From CAWFFV01 sp963814985 (GTDB lineage Bacteria > Chloroflexota > Ktedonobacteria > Ktedonobacterales > Ktedonobacteraceae): a stretch of 64,000 nt of DNA. This document shows, piece by piece, positions 27,006-36,570 of this stretch (positions are counted from its first letter, which is position 1; each line of letters begins with the position of its first letter). The notes beneath the pieces are model-generated. The model had not been told where the DNA came from, did no database searches, and saw nothing but the letters and a program-made list of their open reading frames with translations. A program made the position numbers and the translations under genes. Location: assembly GCA_963814985.1 (NCBI GenBank), contig CAWFFV010000046.1, forward strand, positions 1 through 64,000, written 5' to 3'.

Positions 27006-28334
27006 TCACCACTTATTTTGAGATGACATGCGTATATAGGGCACATAGTAGCCTCGCAGAGAGCGTGGAATACGACCAATAATCGATGTGCCAGTGGAGA
27101 TATGTTCCTCTTGCTCCACATAGCCTCGACGATGGAAGAGTTCTACGAGTTCCCCTCTCTCAAAGGGCATTATAACCTGTATCACATCCATGCTATCGGC
27201 CAGAACCTCAGCAATCTTCTCACGGAGAGCATCTAGACCTACCTTTTGCAAAGCTGAAATTGATACTGCATTGGGATAAAGACTTGTATCTATCTCTTGT
27301 GGATCATCCAACAAGTCAATTTTGTTGAGAGCGGTCACACGTGGCTTCTCATTGGCATCCAGCTCGTCGAGAATATCATTGACCGTCTCACTCTGCTCAA
27401 TGGCATTTTCATGGTGCACATCCACAACTTCCAGGAGCAAGTCCGCATCACAGACCTCTTCTAGTGTGGCACGAAAGGCCGCAATCAGTTTCGTTGGCAA
27501 CTTTTGAAGAAAACCAACGGTATCAGTGACCAGAACTTCCTGGTTGCCAGGCAATACAATATGGCGGGTAATTGGATCAAGAGTGGCAAAAAGTTTATTT
27601 TCCGCCAGCACATTCGCTTCAGTGAAGGCATTGAACAGCGTGGATTTCCCGGTGTTCGTATATCCCACCATAGCAACGACGGGGATAGCCTGACTGGCAC
27701 GTTGCTGACGGTGAAGAGCACGCTGTTCCCGTACCTCTTCGATCTCTTCTTTCAGGTCCGCAATACGACTGCGAATGCGACGACGATCAATTTCTAATTT
27801 TGTCTCACCTGGTCCGCGCGCTCCAATAGCTCCACCGGCACTACGCAAGCCACCGCCTTGTCGCGAGAACTCAATACCATACTCAGTGAGGCGGGGTAAA
27901 CGATATTCCAACTGAGCTAATTCGACCTGCAAACGACCCTCACGAGTACGTGCGTGCTGCGCAAAGATGTCAAGGATGAGGGCCGTGCGATCAACTACAC
28001 GGGCATCAAGCAGTCTTTCCAGGCCTCGCATTTGTGTTGGGGTGAGTTCATCATCGAAGATCACCAGGTCAAAACCCAGTTGTTTCTCCAGATTACTTAA
28101 TTCTTGTGCTCGTCCTTTTCCTATATAGGTCAATACATCAGGGTGAGGGAGCCGTTAAATCATCTTGCCAACAACCGTAGCACCAGCCGTATACGCTAGA
28201 GTTCCCAGCTCATTTATCGAGTCCTCGACACTCCACACACCCTCATGAGTGCTAAATTCAACAGCGACGAGATAGGCACGCTCAGGCCCACTCTTCACAC
28301 CAGTATCAAGAAGGCGATCTTGCTTTGTCGTAAT
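27006..28334 (-). CDS. hflX: GTPase HflX, in-frame stop at codon 60
   Basis: The frame encodes the HflX N-terminal domain (TYIGKGRAQEL, FDDELTPTQMRGLE), GGGLRSAGGAIGARGPGETKLE, and the GTPase core: G1 GYTNTGKST, G3 DTVGF, G4 NKID. It rescues stalled or heat-damaged ribosomes. The same frame stays homologous upstream (ERAYLVAVEFSTHEG, TAGATVVGKMI) but contains TAA at 28155-28157, where family members have glutamine (CAA). Downstream of the stop an uninterrupted 375-codon frame begins with TTG 28133. A clear start codon for the upstream part is also lacking (ATT at 28334 is only a guess). It is either a real nonsense mutation or a base error. Confidence 0.8.
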
Positions 28335-28415
28335 TACCTCCGGTCATTTTCACTCTACAACGCACCTACTAGTTAGTGTAAGTATTTGACCAAAAGAACG
28401 CAAGCCTGACAACAT

Positions 28416-28972
28416 CTATTGAGGAGGTCGTGGTAGATTGGGCAATTCTTTTACAAAGAAACCATTGACTCGTGCAAAAATGCTATTCGTTACGGTCTGG
28501 TTATAGACGTCATGCCAGGCCTGAAGCTGGGTAATATTGATGTTCAAGCCTGGGATGATATGTGACCCCTGCTGAATCGTATTCTGAAGGCCACCTAGAA
28601 AGCTGCCCAGCACAATCAATAGCACTAACCAGAGTAACCACGCCTCAACAAACCCAATCACTCCACCAAGCAGAGCATCGACTCCACCAAGAATAGGTAT
28701 ATTCTTTGTCACACCACGTACCACCGTACCAAGGATATGTAATATCAGGACCGTGCCAAAAAGAGTGCCACATATGCAATTAGCGGACTCGCTGGCAACT
28801 TATTGGCTTCAAGGAATACACTAAATTGTGGGCCAAAGACATACGCGACACCCAAACCAAGTGGAATACTGATCAGGTTGATCAGGCTAAAGATGAACCC
28901 ATTGCGCAGACCATTGAAAACGAGTAGGGCTACCGTCACAAGGAAGAGGATGTCTATTACACTGAGTGGCAT
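28416..28972 (-). CDS. CvpA-family membrane protein, one frameshift
   Basis: Two frames join near 28755, where a run of five T should be six, giving about 185 residues. There are four membrane segments (SVIDILFLVTVALLVFNGLRNGF, INLISIPLGLGVAY, ALLGGVIGFVEAWLLWLVLLIV and one around the junction). The N-terminal D.....G...GF.......I pattern and the later LGGVDALLGG are typical of CvpA/colicin V production-like proteins. Its molecular job is unclear. ATG 28972 is preferred over an earlier frame start at 29005. Confidence 0.72.
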
Positions 28973-29169
28973 CGGTTTCGTGCCTCCAATATACCATAGT
29001 AACAAACAGTACGATGAGGCTATTATCTCACATTTTTAGACGTTATGATAAGGCAAATTGTAACTGTAAAGGTATGAGATGGATCACACATCAGGGACAG
29101 GCGTGATAGTATCTCGACGGACGGTATTAATCAAAAGATGGACTTGATTAACACCGTCCACGGTGGCGG

Positions 29170-30510
29170 TCAGGAACCTGTAATGCCTGTAAAATTGAAG
29201 CGCGCAATCTGCAAAGCGGGGGCTACAATTGGGATATAATCGTAGCTCTGGATACGTTCACGCCCAATAGCTTGCACATCGCGCAAGGCCTCAAGGATAC
29301 TTTGCGTGAAACGCAAATTCTTGACAGGACGCGTCAATTCACCATGTTCAATCAAAAAAGTACCACTGCGGGTCATTCCTGTAAAGAACGTCTTCACTGG
29401 ATGAAGGGGATTCGTATAATGAAAGCGCGTCACATACAGGCCCCGATCGATACCTTTCAGCAGGTCTTCCATGCTGGCATCGCCTGCCTCCATCATAGTA
29501 TGCATTGGTGTCGGTCCTTCACCATTTGGTGCCGGTAAGGCATGTCCCGTATTGGATTTGTCTTCACGTGCAGCTGTAAATGAGTCATAGGTGACGGCAC
29601 GGGCCACACCATGCTCCACCATCATCACACGTTGCTTAGGCACTCCCTCATAATCGAACGCATGTGGTAGACCAGCAGGATCATGGCCATCATCATAAAT
29701 GGTCACAAGAGGACTCACTATTTGTTTGCCAAAATGACCATTCATAAAGCTGCGCTCCTCTTGTACAGCGGTCGCCGAAAGTCCCATAAAGACAAGATTT
29801 TGCAGCATCTCACCTACGGCGTAGGCATCCAGCACAACTGGATACTCACCCAGATCAATAGCAATAGGCTTACGGCTACGCTGAGCCTTCTCTACAGCTT
29901 CATGTGCCATCGCCTCAAAATTGATGGTTGAGGCATCTGTAGCCATACGCTGAGTATAGCCAGACCCACGCTCATCCGCCATGACAACGGCGTGGCATTC
30001 AGCATCTGTACGTGGCTCATAGGCAAAAACGCCTAGCGAGTTTGCTACTGCGACGTAATTTGTGTTGGTTGAGAAAGCTCCGGCAGCTTCCAGTCCGCGT
30101 TCCTTCGCCAATTTGACAATAATAGCAACACGCCGTGCCCGTTCTTCTGGCATAAATTGCGCCGTCTGCTCACTGTAGCCAGGAGCAGCAACAATAGGCT
30201 GCGGTGAGGGAAGTGAATGGAATTCTGGATTTTCTGGCTGGATATGCGCAATATCTAAAGCTTGCCGGGTGACCCGGCGCAGGGACTCATCGTCCAGGCG
30301 GTTTGTGGTTGCGATACCGACCTTCTTACCCACAACGGCCCGTACACGTACCTCGTAATTGCTCTCGGCAACATTCTGGTGAATATGGTTATTGGCGAAA
30401 CGCGTGAGTGCGCTTTCAGTACCGATGTACACTACTTCGGTCTGTTCTGCCTGCGAATAACCCAATACCTTCTGTAATAGCGATCGTATGCTTGTTTCAT
30501 CGGAATACAT
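29170..30510 (-). CDS. pmbA: PmbA/TldE-like subunit of the TldD/TldE protease
   Basis: The 446-residue protein shows the TldE N-terminal domain (RALVKV-like repeats with NNHIHQNVAESNYEVRVRAVVG) and the U62 fold, including VPKQRVMMVEHGV and NGEGPTPMHTMMEAGDAS. It lacks the HExxxH motif, as expected for the non-catalytic partner. TldD and TldE form a heterodimer that degrades unfolded peptides and matures some ribosomal peptides and CcdA-type antitoxins. It follows tldD by 19 bases on the same strand, so the two are one operon. Confidence 0.88.
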   Translation of the reverse strand: MYSDETSIRSLLQKVLGYSQAEQTEVVYIGTESALTRFANNHIHQNVAESNYEVRVRAVVGKKVGIATTNRLDDESLRRVTRQALDIAHIQPENPEFHSLPSPQPIVAAPGYSEQTAQFMPEERARRVAIIVKLAKERGLEAAGAFSTNTNYVAVANSLGVFAYEPRTDAECHAVVMADERGSGYTQRMATDASTINFEAMAHEAVEKAQRSRKPIAIDLGEYPVVLDAYAVGEMLQNLVFMGLSATAVQEERSFMNGHFGKQIVSPLVTIYDDGHDPAGLPHAFDYEGVPKQRVMMVEHGVARAVTYDSFTAAREDKSNTGHALPAPNGEGPTPMHTMMEAGDASMEDLLKGIDRGLYVTRFHYTNPLHPVKTFFTGMTRSGTFLIEHGELTRPVKNLRFTQSILEALRDVQAIGRERIQSYDYIPIVAPALQIARFNFTGITGS

Positions 30511-30529
30511 TGTTCTGCTTCAACCTCTC

Positions 30530-31987
30530 CTATGACCAATTACCGACGCCTACCTGTACATTGCGGAAACGAGCCGGGGCCGCGCCATGTCCGGTTCGCA
30601 TTACCTGCATGGGTTCACCTTTACCACAGTTGGGTGTACCCCAAACTCTCCACTCGTCAGGCCCACAAATGGCATCACACGAACCCCAAAATTGCGGGGT
30701 AATGCCCGTATATGTAGCATTCTTGAAGATGCGACCAAGTTTGCCTTTTTTGATCTCATACGCCATCTCGACGCCAAATTGGAAGTTGAGGCGGAGATCA
30801 TCGATACTCCAACTCTTGTTAATGCTCATATAAATACCGTCATCGGTATCGGCGATCAGGTCTGCCAGTTTCCAGGTTCCAGGTTCCAGATTCACATTAG
30901 TCATACGGATCATGGGTAAACAATTCCAACTATCAGCACGCACACAACCATTACTGGTTAATCCAATCAGCGGGGCAGTATCACGAGACATCAGATAGCC
31001 TGTGAAGATGCCATTGGTCACAATCGGAGTACGTTGAGCAGGAACTCCTTCGTCATCCCAACCAAAAGTTCCCAAACCGCCAGGAATGGTGGCATCAGCA
31101 GTCAAGTTGACGATCTCTGAACCATAGCGGAACTGTTCCTTCAATTTGTCGATGGTCAGAAAGCTCTTACCAACAAAGCCTGCTTCCATACCCAGAACGC
31201 GATCCAGTTCGATGGGATGCCCGCACGACTCATGTACCTGGAGAGCAGTTTGTGGTCCATCGAGAATCACCGTCATGAGACCACTTGGACATTGTGGAGC
31301 CGTTAACAACTGTACGGCTTCTTCACCAATACGTGCACCATGGTCAACGAGGTTCATCTCTTCGATGAATTCGTAACCAGACGTTCCGGCCTGACGTCCA
31401 AAAGAATTAGGATAAGAGCGTGTCTGTATCTCACTGCTAGCAGGATCAACGGCACTGGCATCGATAGCGGCACCAATATCAAATAGCTCCTGCTCTATCT
31501 CGCTTCCCTCTGAACTGACAAAAAATTTGTGTTCTCGAGAGTACTCCATATTGCCACTTGTTAATGCGACGCCCTTGATGCTACGCATAGCAGCATCGGC
31601 ATCAAGTAGCAATTGTACCTTTTGGCTAAGCGGTACAGTGAAGGGATCTATTTTCATAGGGGTGCGATAGGAGCCTTTTTGCGGCGCAAGTGGCGAGAGG
31701 TGGAAAGGTTCACCAGCTACAAGAGCGCTGGCACGAGCAATTTGCACCGCCTGCTTCGCCACACGCTCAGCCTCTACGTCGTCCATACATGCACTGCTGG
31801 CAAATCCCCAGGCACCATTCACAATGACACGTACATTAAATCCACTACTGGTACTGCTTGAGACACCTTCGACACGCCCATTTCTGACCTGTATTCCCTC
31901 GGTTGTACGCTCCATGACGCGCACATCGACATAGCTGGCACCCAACTGTTGAGCAATATTCATTGCTCTAATTGCTAAACTACGCAT
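30530..31987 (-). CDS. tldD: Metalloprotease TldD
   Basis: The 485-residue protein carries HESCGHPIELDRVLG (about residue 255), the HExxxH zinc-binding motif of TldD, and the distal cysteine-containing GCVRADSWNCLPMIRMTNVNL segment typical of the family. It is the catalytic half of the TldD/TldE protease and is the first gene of the pair. No substrate precursor peptide is visible nearby. The start is ATG 31987. Confidence 0.93.
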   Translation of the reverse strand: MRSLAIRAMNIAQQLGASYVDVRVMERTTEGIQVRNGRVEGVSSSTSSGFNVRVIVNGAWGFASSACMDDVEAERVAKQAVQIARASALVAGEPFHLSPLAPQKGSYRTPMKIDPFTVPLSQKVQLLLDADAAMRSIKGVALTSGNMEYSREHKFFVSSEGSEIEQELFDIGAAIDASAVDPASSEIQTRSYPNSFGRQAGTSGYEFIEEMNLVDHGARIGEEAVQLLTAPQCPSGLMTVILDGPQTALQVHESCGHPIELDRVLGMEAGFVGKSFLTIDKLKEQFRYGSEIVNLTADATIPGGLGTFGWDDEGVPAQRTPIVTNGIFTGYLMSRDTAPLIGLTSNGCVRADSWNCLPMIRMTNVNLEPGTWKLADLIADTDDGIYMSINKSWSIDDLRLNFQFGVEMAYEIKKGKLGRIFKNATYTGITPQFWGSCDAICGPDEWRVWGTPNCGKGEPMQVMRTGHGAAPARFRNVQVGVGNWS

Positions 31988-32206
31988 GCCGTACTCTTTC
32001 TACTCGTCTATAATGGGTAATGATGGGGGTACATCTGAAAGGACACAGAGTGAACAATAGCTGTACATTGAGTGTTTGGCACCGGAACCCACATCAATAC
32101 CACTGCTCTGTGGTTATCGCACTGCTACACTCTATTGTACGTGTTTTCTGTGCGACTGTCCATATATTGGGAGTGGATGGAAGTGGAAATCATCCCAGAT
32201 GATCAT

Positions 32207-32248
32207 GTCCCTATCTTTATGACCGAATATTGTCATGAAGATAGGGGC
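32207..32248 (+). terminator. Strong stem-loop, terminator-like
   Basis: CCCTATCTTTATGAC and GTCATGAAGATAGGGG pair over about 17 positions with an eight-base loop, then ATTTTTAG. It lies between the divergent tldD and tgt-like genes, so it may terminate an upstream transcript or be a mobile palindrome. Confidence 0.45.
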
Positions 32249-32317
32249 ATTTTTAGTATATAATGAGCAAGTATTCTCCAGACAAATAACACAAAGGAAG
32301 AAGTAACTGCTCAGGTT

Positions 32318-32510
32318 AAATGAGTCATCCCGAACTTTTGAAAAAGTTCCCAAAACCGGGGGTGCAGGGTTTCCCTGCTGTGGCTTGGGGTGTCGTCTCG
32401 TGGCAAGAGGTTGCCCGCGGCAGAAGGCTGCCGCCCTCTGCACTCCCGCTTACCCAACCAGTAAAAAGGGCATTTCATGCCTCGGAAAAGTCTCGGGATG
32501 ACTCATTAAT
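32318..32510 (+). repeat. Dispersed intergenic repeat, copy 3
   Basis: The borders TGAGTCATCCCGAACTTTT and TCTCGGGATGACTCA are inverted repeats. The interior GGGGTGCAGGG, TTGGGGTGTC and GGCAGAAGGCTGCCGCC is shared in outline with the element at 47045-47325. Confidence 0.65.
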
Positions 32511-32538
32511 CTGGAAAAGAGGTCTGGGCTGTTACAGG

Positions 32539-33681
32539 ATGAAAATGGATCAGGTGACATCAAGCGAGATTTCAACAGAACAACACTACCAATATCACAG
32601 CCTCCAGCTCCCCCATGGAGAGTTGCAACTGCCCATCTTTCTGCCGGACGCTACGCTAGGCGTTGTCCGCTCACTCGACGCAACGGACCTGCAAAATTGT
32701 CAGATTCGGGCCGTAGTTATGAATACATTCCATCTGATGCAACGCCCCGGCTCGTCTACTATCCAGGCTCTCGGCGGACTACACGAAATGAGTGCCTGGC
32801 CGCATCCTATTATCACCGACTCAGGTGGTTTTCAGGCTTATTCGCTGGTTCAGCAAAACGCTAAATTTGGCACACTGGACGATGATGGCATCACCTTTAA
32901 ACCTGAGGGGTCTGATCGCAAGTTTCACCTGACACCAGAAAAAGCTGTGCAACTCCAGATCAGCTATGGAGCCGACGTGGTCATGTGTCTTGACTACTGT
33001 ACGCATGTTGATGCTCCCATTGAAACCCAGGAAACTTCGGTCAAGCAAACGATAGCCTGGGCCAGACGATGCAAACATGAGTTTCAGCGTCTACTCAATC
33101 AGAAACGTCTCGCGCCAGAGAAACGTCCCTTACTCTTCGCCGTCATCCAGGGTGGGGGTTCACACGAACTACGCAAACGTTGTGCTGAAGCCTTGCTAGA
33201 GATCGGTTTTGACGGTTTTGGCTATGGTGGCTGGCCTCTCGACGGGCAAGGAAAACTCCTCACTGACATCATCTCTTATACACGAGAGCTTGTACCTTCT
33301 CAATTTTCCATGCACGCCTTAGGCATAGGACATCCCCGCAATGTCTTTGAGTGCACACGCATGGGCTATGGTATCTTCGATAGCGCCATGCCGACCAGAG
33401 ATGCACGACATGCCCGACTCTACACTTTTACCAACGATGCTTCCACTAGCCTGGATGGTAAATGGTTCTCCTACGTTTACGCCAACGATGACAAACATAT
33501 TAAGACTAACAGTCCGGTTTCCAGTCTATGCGACTGCCTATGCTGCTCACACTATTCGCTAGGCTACCTGCATCACCTGTTTAAAATTAACGACACGCTC
33601 TTTTTCAGGTTAGCGACCATCCATAATCTCAGGTTTATGACCATGCTCACCCAACGTTTGAGAGAGAACTACCATGCTTAA
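32539..33681 (+). CDS. tgt: tRNA-guanine transglycosylase-like protein
   Basis: From ATG 32539 the protein is about 380 residues. TDSGGFQAYSL carries the general acid/base aspartate, LFAVIQGG the substrate loop, FDSAMPTRDARH the nucleophile aspartate, and CDCLCCSHYSLGYLHH plus TIHNLRF the zinc site (three Cys, one His). All catalytic residues of bacterial Tgt, which swaps guanine 34 for preQ1, are present. The frame opens earlier at 32320 but that part is the palindromic repeat, so I reject it. The gene overlaps the next one by eight bases, suggesting coupled translation with a 16S rRNA methyltransferase rather than the usual queA/yajC neighbours. Confidence 0.85.
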   Translation: MKMDQVTSSEISTEQHYQYHSLQLPHGELQLPIFLPDATLGVVRSLDATDLQNCQIRAVVMNTFHLMQRPGSSTIQALGGLHEMSAWPHPIITDSGGFQAYSLVQQNAKFGTLDDDGITFKPEGSDRKFHLTPEKAVQLQISYGADVVMCLDYCTHVDAPIETQETSVKQTIAWARRCKHEFQRLLNQKRLAPEKRPLLFAVIQGGGSHELRKRCAEALLEIGFDGFGYGGWPLDGQGKLLTDIISYTRELVPSQFSMHALGIGHPRNVFECTRMGYGIFDSAMPTRDARHARLYTFTNDASTSLDGKWFSYVYANDDKHIKTNSPVSSLCDCLCCSHYSLGYLHHLFKINDTLFFRLATIHNLRFMTMLTQRLRENYHA

Positions 33682-34492
33682 GACAGATGATCAGCAACAA
33701 CTTGGCGCACTGGTCGAGGCTGTTCTCGCCAGTACCAAGTATCAAGAAGTCAGTCCTGACCTCGTCAGAACTATTGGTACGCAAGAACTTGCCAAACGCC
33801 GTAATCTGAAAGAGGCACTCAAGGCTACTAAGAACAAACTGCACCAGGTAGGCGGAGCTTATCTCGACGGCAACCATGACTATACACACTGGATAAACAA
33901 GCTAGCAATGGCTATTCAGCAAGGAAGCAAGACCGACTTACAACAGGTCAGTCGACATATTATGGGCCATCACGCCTCGACGAGGGAACGCCTCCCCATC
34001 CTTGATGAATTCTATAGCACCATATTAGCCGATCTCGCTCCCATCCATAGTGTACTTGACATTGCCTGTGGCCTTAACCCACTCTCCATCCCCTGGATGC
34101 CCCTGGTAGATGATGCGCACTATTACGCTTACGATATTTATCAGCATATGATGGATTTCCTGACGCAATATATAAGGCTGCTCCAAAAGGGGGGCAATGC
34201 TCAGGTGTGTGATGTTGTTCAAGCCTGTCCGACGCATACTGTTGATGTTGCATTTGTCCTCAAGGCTATCCCCTGTCTTGAGCAGATAGAGAAGCATACA
34301 GGACAGCGCCTCTTACGTACTCTCAATGCGAAGCATCTGGTAGTATCATTTCCAGCACAGAGTTTAGGTGGCAGAAGTAAGGGCATGGTGACACATTACG
34401 AGGCGATGTTTCGTGAGCTGGTAGGTGATGAGCCATGGGAAGTGAAGAGGTTTGCCTTTGCCACAGAGTTGGTGTTTGTGGTCACAAAGTGA
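33674..34492 (+). CDS. 16S rRNA (guanine1405-N7)-methyltransferase-like protein (ArmA/Rmt/FmrO family)
   Basis: The 272-residue protein has the layout of aminoglycoside-resistance 16S rRNA m7G1405 methyltransferases: an N-terminal helical domain (KYQEVSPDLVRTIG, then KNKLHQVGGAYL), the bridge STRERLPILDEFYSTIL, the SAM motif VLDIACGLNPL, YYAYDIY, then VAFVLKAIPCLEQ and VVSFPAQSLGGRSKGM. These match ArmA-type enzymes segment by segment. If active it would protect 30S subunits against kanamycin- and gentamicin-type drugs; whether it does is inference. It overlaps the tgt-like gene and probably shares its promoter. Confidence 0.75.
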   Translation: MLKTDDQQQLGALVEAVLASTKYQEVSPDLVRTIGTQELAKRRNLKEALKATKNKLHQVGGAYLDGNHDYTHWINKLAMAIQQGSKTDLQQVSRHIMGHHASTRERLPILDEFYSTILADLAPIHSVLDIACGLNPLSIPWMPLVDDAHYYAYDIYQHMMDFLTQYIRLLQKGGNAQVCDVVQACPTHTVDVAFVLKAIPCLEQIEKHTGQRLLRTLNAKHLVVSFPAQSLGGRSKGMVTHYEAMFRELVGDEPWEVKRFAFATELVFVVTK

Positions 34493-34665
34493 TTTTACCT
34501 TTTGTTCACCATACCTACCTCTTGCCAAAAGCGAACAAAGATCAGAGATCCAACAACCAGTTTCTCCAAAAATTTCCGCATTTACCAGAAAGAAGGGTAT
34601 CTATCTTAGAGGTGGGTGGGGTGGAGTAAGAAGAGGAAATTGATGACAAACTGGGAGGATGGCAG

Positions 34666-34992
34666 ATGCATACTTATGATAGGTTACGAGACACATGGAT
34701 TTACCAGGAAATCAAACAAGAGATACAGTCGGAACTATATCAACAACAAATTACGGAATTACGTCAAACACTTTTGGAGATTACTGAGAAGCGTTTTCCA
34801 CGCCTTGAACCTCTGATGCAGAAGGTGGTAGAGCGTGTTACTGATTCAACTGCCGTACGAGCCTTAATTGTGCAAATAAGTACAGCACGAATAGAGAAGG
34901 AAGCACGACAAAGTCTCCAAGCAATAAATTATGCTATAATGGGGCATGACCATAATGCCAATACTACAATCCAACACCAATCAAAAAACTGA
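34666..34992 (+). CDS. Small helical protein, Rpn/DUF4351-like C-terminus
   Basis: The 108-residue product is mainly helical and charged (YQEIKQEIQSELYQQQITEL, RFPRLEPLMQKVVERVTD). It resembles the C-terminal tail of Rpn-family (PD-(D/E)XK transposase-like) proteins, without the nuclease domain. GGGAGG precedes its ATG at a good distance, so it is likely expressed. It overlaps the start of rlmN by 47 bases in another frame. It may be a remnant or a stand-alone small protein; I do not assign a function. Confidence 0.5.
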   Translation: MHTYDRLRDTWIYQEIKQEIQSELYQQQITELRQTLLEITEKRFPRLEPLMQKVVERVTDSTAVRALIVQISTARIEKEARQSLQAINYAIMGHDHNANTTIQHQSKN

Positions 34993-36079
34993 TTTACTTG
35001 CACTCACTCTGCCACAATTACAACAGTGGTTGGTAGAGCGCAGAGAGCCAGCTTTTCGTGCTAAACAAATCTATAGCTGGCTCTATCAGCATCTTGTCAA
35101 CGATTTCTCGGCCATGACTAACCTGCCTCTAACACTACGTCAACGTCTGGCACAAGAGGCCTGTATTGGACCGATGATCGTACAGAGCGAACAACACTCC
35201 AAAGATGACCGCACGCGCAAAATTCTGCTAGAGCTGGCAGATGGCAAACTTATCGAGTCAGTGTTGATGCTTTATCCACCCCTGGGTGAAAGTAGTGCAC
35301 GAGCCACTGTATGCGTCTCCAGTCAGGCCGGCTGTGCCTACGGCTGTACCTTCTGTGCTACAGGACAGATGGGCTTTGATCGCCATTTAAGTGCGAGCGA
35401 AATTGTGGCTCAGGTCCTATATTTCGCACGTCAACTGCGAGCTACACCCTGGACAGCAGCCGGATTACCTGGTAGTACACCCATCGACCATATCACAAAT
35501 ATTGTCCTCATGGGTATGGGTGAGCCACTGCATAACTATGACAATGTCTTACAGGCTTTGCGCACACTCAACAGTCCTGAAGGCTTTAATCTGGGTGCCA
35601 GACATATGACGGTCTCGACTGTCGGTCTCGTACCAGCCATTCGTAAGTTAAGCCAGGAACCACTGCAAGTCAACCTTGCTATCTCGTTACATGCGCCCAC
35701 CGATGAATTGCGCAGTCAAACGATGCCCATCAATCGGAAATATCCTTTACAGGAGCTACTCGCAGCCTGCAAAGACTATATCGCGACAACTAAACGGCAG
35801 GTAACTTTTGAGTATGTACTGTTAGCAGAGGTCAACGATACCTCGCTCCATGCTCAACAGCTTGCAGAACTTCTAGCACCGCTCAAACAGTTTGCCCATG
35901 TCAATTGCATTCCAGTTAATGCTACTTCGGCCAGTTATCGTACGCCTGGACCGGACGCAGTGCGGACTTTCCGCAACATCCTTTTTGAGCATAGGATCAG
36001 CAATAGTGTTCGTGCTGAGCGCGGTGACGATATTGCTGCGGCTTGTGGACAATTACGCACACGTTTTGAGCAAAGATAA
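34946..36079 (+). CDS. rlmN: Dual-specificity RNA methyltransferase RlmN
   Basis: The 377-residue radical-SAM enzyme has the cluster motif CAYGCTFCAT near residue 133, GMGEPLHNYDN, the resolving cysteine in the C-terminal SVRAERGDDIAAACGQL, and the N-terminal helical domain (FRAKQIYSWLYQ). It makes m2A2503 in 23S rRNA and m2A37 in some tRNAs. Methylation at 2503 can affect drugs binding the peptidyl-transferase centre. The gene faces rpmB, with a long palindrome between the two stops. Confidence 0.95.
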   Translation: MTIMPILQSNTNQKTDLLALTLPQLQQWLVERREPAFRAKQIYSWLYQHLVNDFSAMTNLPLTLRQRLAQEACIGPMIVQSEQHSKDDRTRKILLELADGKLIESVLMLYPPLGESSARATVCVSSQAGCAYGCTFCATGQMGFDRHLSASEIVAQVLYFARQLRATPWTAAGLPGSTPIDHITNIVLMGMGEPLHNYDNVLQALRTLNSPEGFNLGARHMTVSTVGLVPAIRKLSQEPLQVNLAISLHAPTDELRSQTMPINRKYPLQELLAACKDYIATTKRQVTFEYVLLAEVNDTSLHAQQLAELLAPLKQFAHVNCIPVNATSASYRTPGPDAVRTFRNILFEHRISNSVRAERGDDIAAACGQLRTRFEQR

Positions 36080-36166
36080 AAGATAACTCCTCAGGCTCCT
36101 TTTTCCTGATTCCGCAGCGCCAAAGGCATTGAGGAATCAGGAAAAAGGAGCCTGAGGAGTTAAATG
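36079..36166. terminator. Palindromic repeat acting as shared terminator
   Basis: CTCAGGCTCCTTTTTCCTGA and its exact complement flank a 19-base loop, forming a stem of about 29 pairs between the converging rlmN and rpmB genes. The arm sequence is the same CCTTTTTCCTGATTCC seen in the dispersed repeats at 3704 and 3781, so a mobile repeat has probably become a bidirectional terminator. Confidence 0.7.
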
Positions 36167-36174
36167 CAGTCGTC

Positions 36175-36372
36175 CTAGCGTACCTTGGGCAACTTGCTCA
36201 TCGTTCGCAAACAGCGCGTGCAGATATTCACTGTACGTGGGGTACCATTGATCTCAATACGACGGCGATGCACATTGAGCACAAAACGACGGCGCGTGCG
36301 ATGCTGCGAAAAGGGCACGTTGTTACCGTACATCGGCTTGCGCTCACATATCTCACAACGACCTGCTGACAT
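36175..36372 (-). CDS. rpmB: 50S ribosomal protein L28
   Basis: The 65-residue protein matches L28 and keeps two cysteine pairs (CEIC near the N-terminus and CTRC near 50), so it is the zinc-binding form. GGAGG precedes the ATG. It is divergent from asp23, as in the Firmicutes order rpmB-asp23(yloU)-yloV. Confidence 0.93.
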   Translation of the reverse strand: MSAGRCEICERKPMYGNNVPFSQHRTRRRFVLNVHRRRIEINGTPRTVNICTRCLRTMSKLPKVR

Positions 36373-36450
36373 TCTCTAACTCCTCCCTAAAACTCTTAAC
36401 GGAGACGGCGAGAGGCCGGGCTGCCTTGACATCGGCTCCGCTGTGCTTAC

Positions 36451-36479
36451 TTGATTATCCTCGGGACCTCTGGTATACT
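36451..36479 (+). promoter_or_regulatory. Sigma-70-type promoter for asp23-fakA-degV
   Basis: TTGATT (36451-36456) and TATACT (36474-36479) are spaced 17 bases apart, 92 bases before the asp23 start. It is the best-matching promoter in this intergenic region. Confidence 0.55.
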
Positions 36480-36570
36480 GCATCAGTATAAACTTGTGCA
36501 CTGATCAGGTAACCCGAACACGCTATGCGAGTATAACCGATACAGATTCATTTGGCAAGAGAGAAAACAT

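Larger units (their letters stand above)
31988..32538. other. Intergenic region with hairpin and repeat element copy 3
   Basis: No gene is seen. A 17-pair stem (32207-32223 with 32232-32248, two G-T pairs) is followed by ATTTTTAG and could end plus-strand transcripts. From about 32318 to 32510 lies a repeat with borders TGAGTCATCCCGA and CGGGATGACTCA. Its open frame joins the tgt-like gene but is repeat-derived, not protein-coding sequence. Confidence 0.65.

Noticed and set aside
32320..32538. N-terminal extension of 73 codons on the tgt-like gene
   Set aside because: It is made of the palindromic repeat element; the homologous protein begins near ATG 32539.
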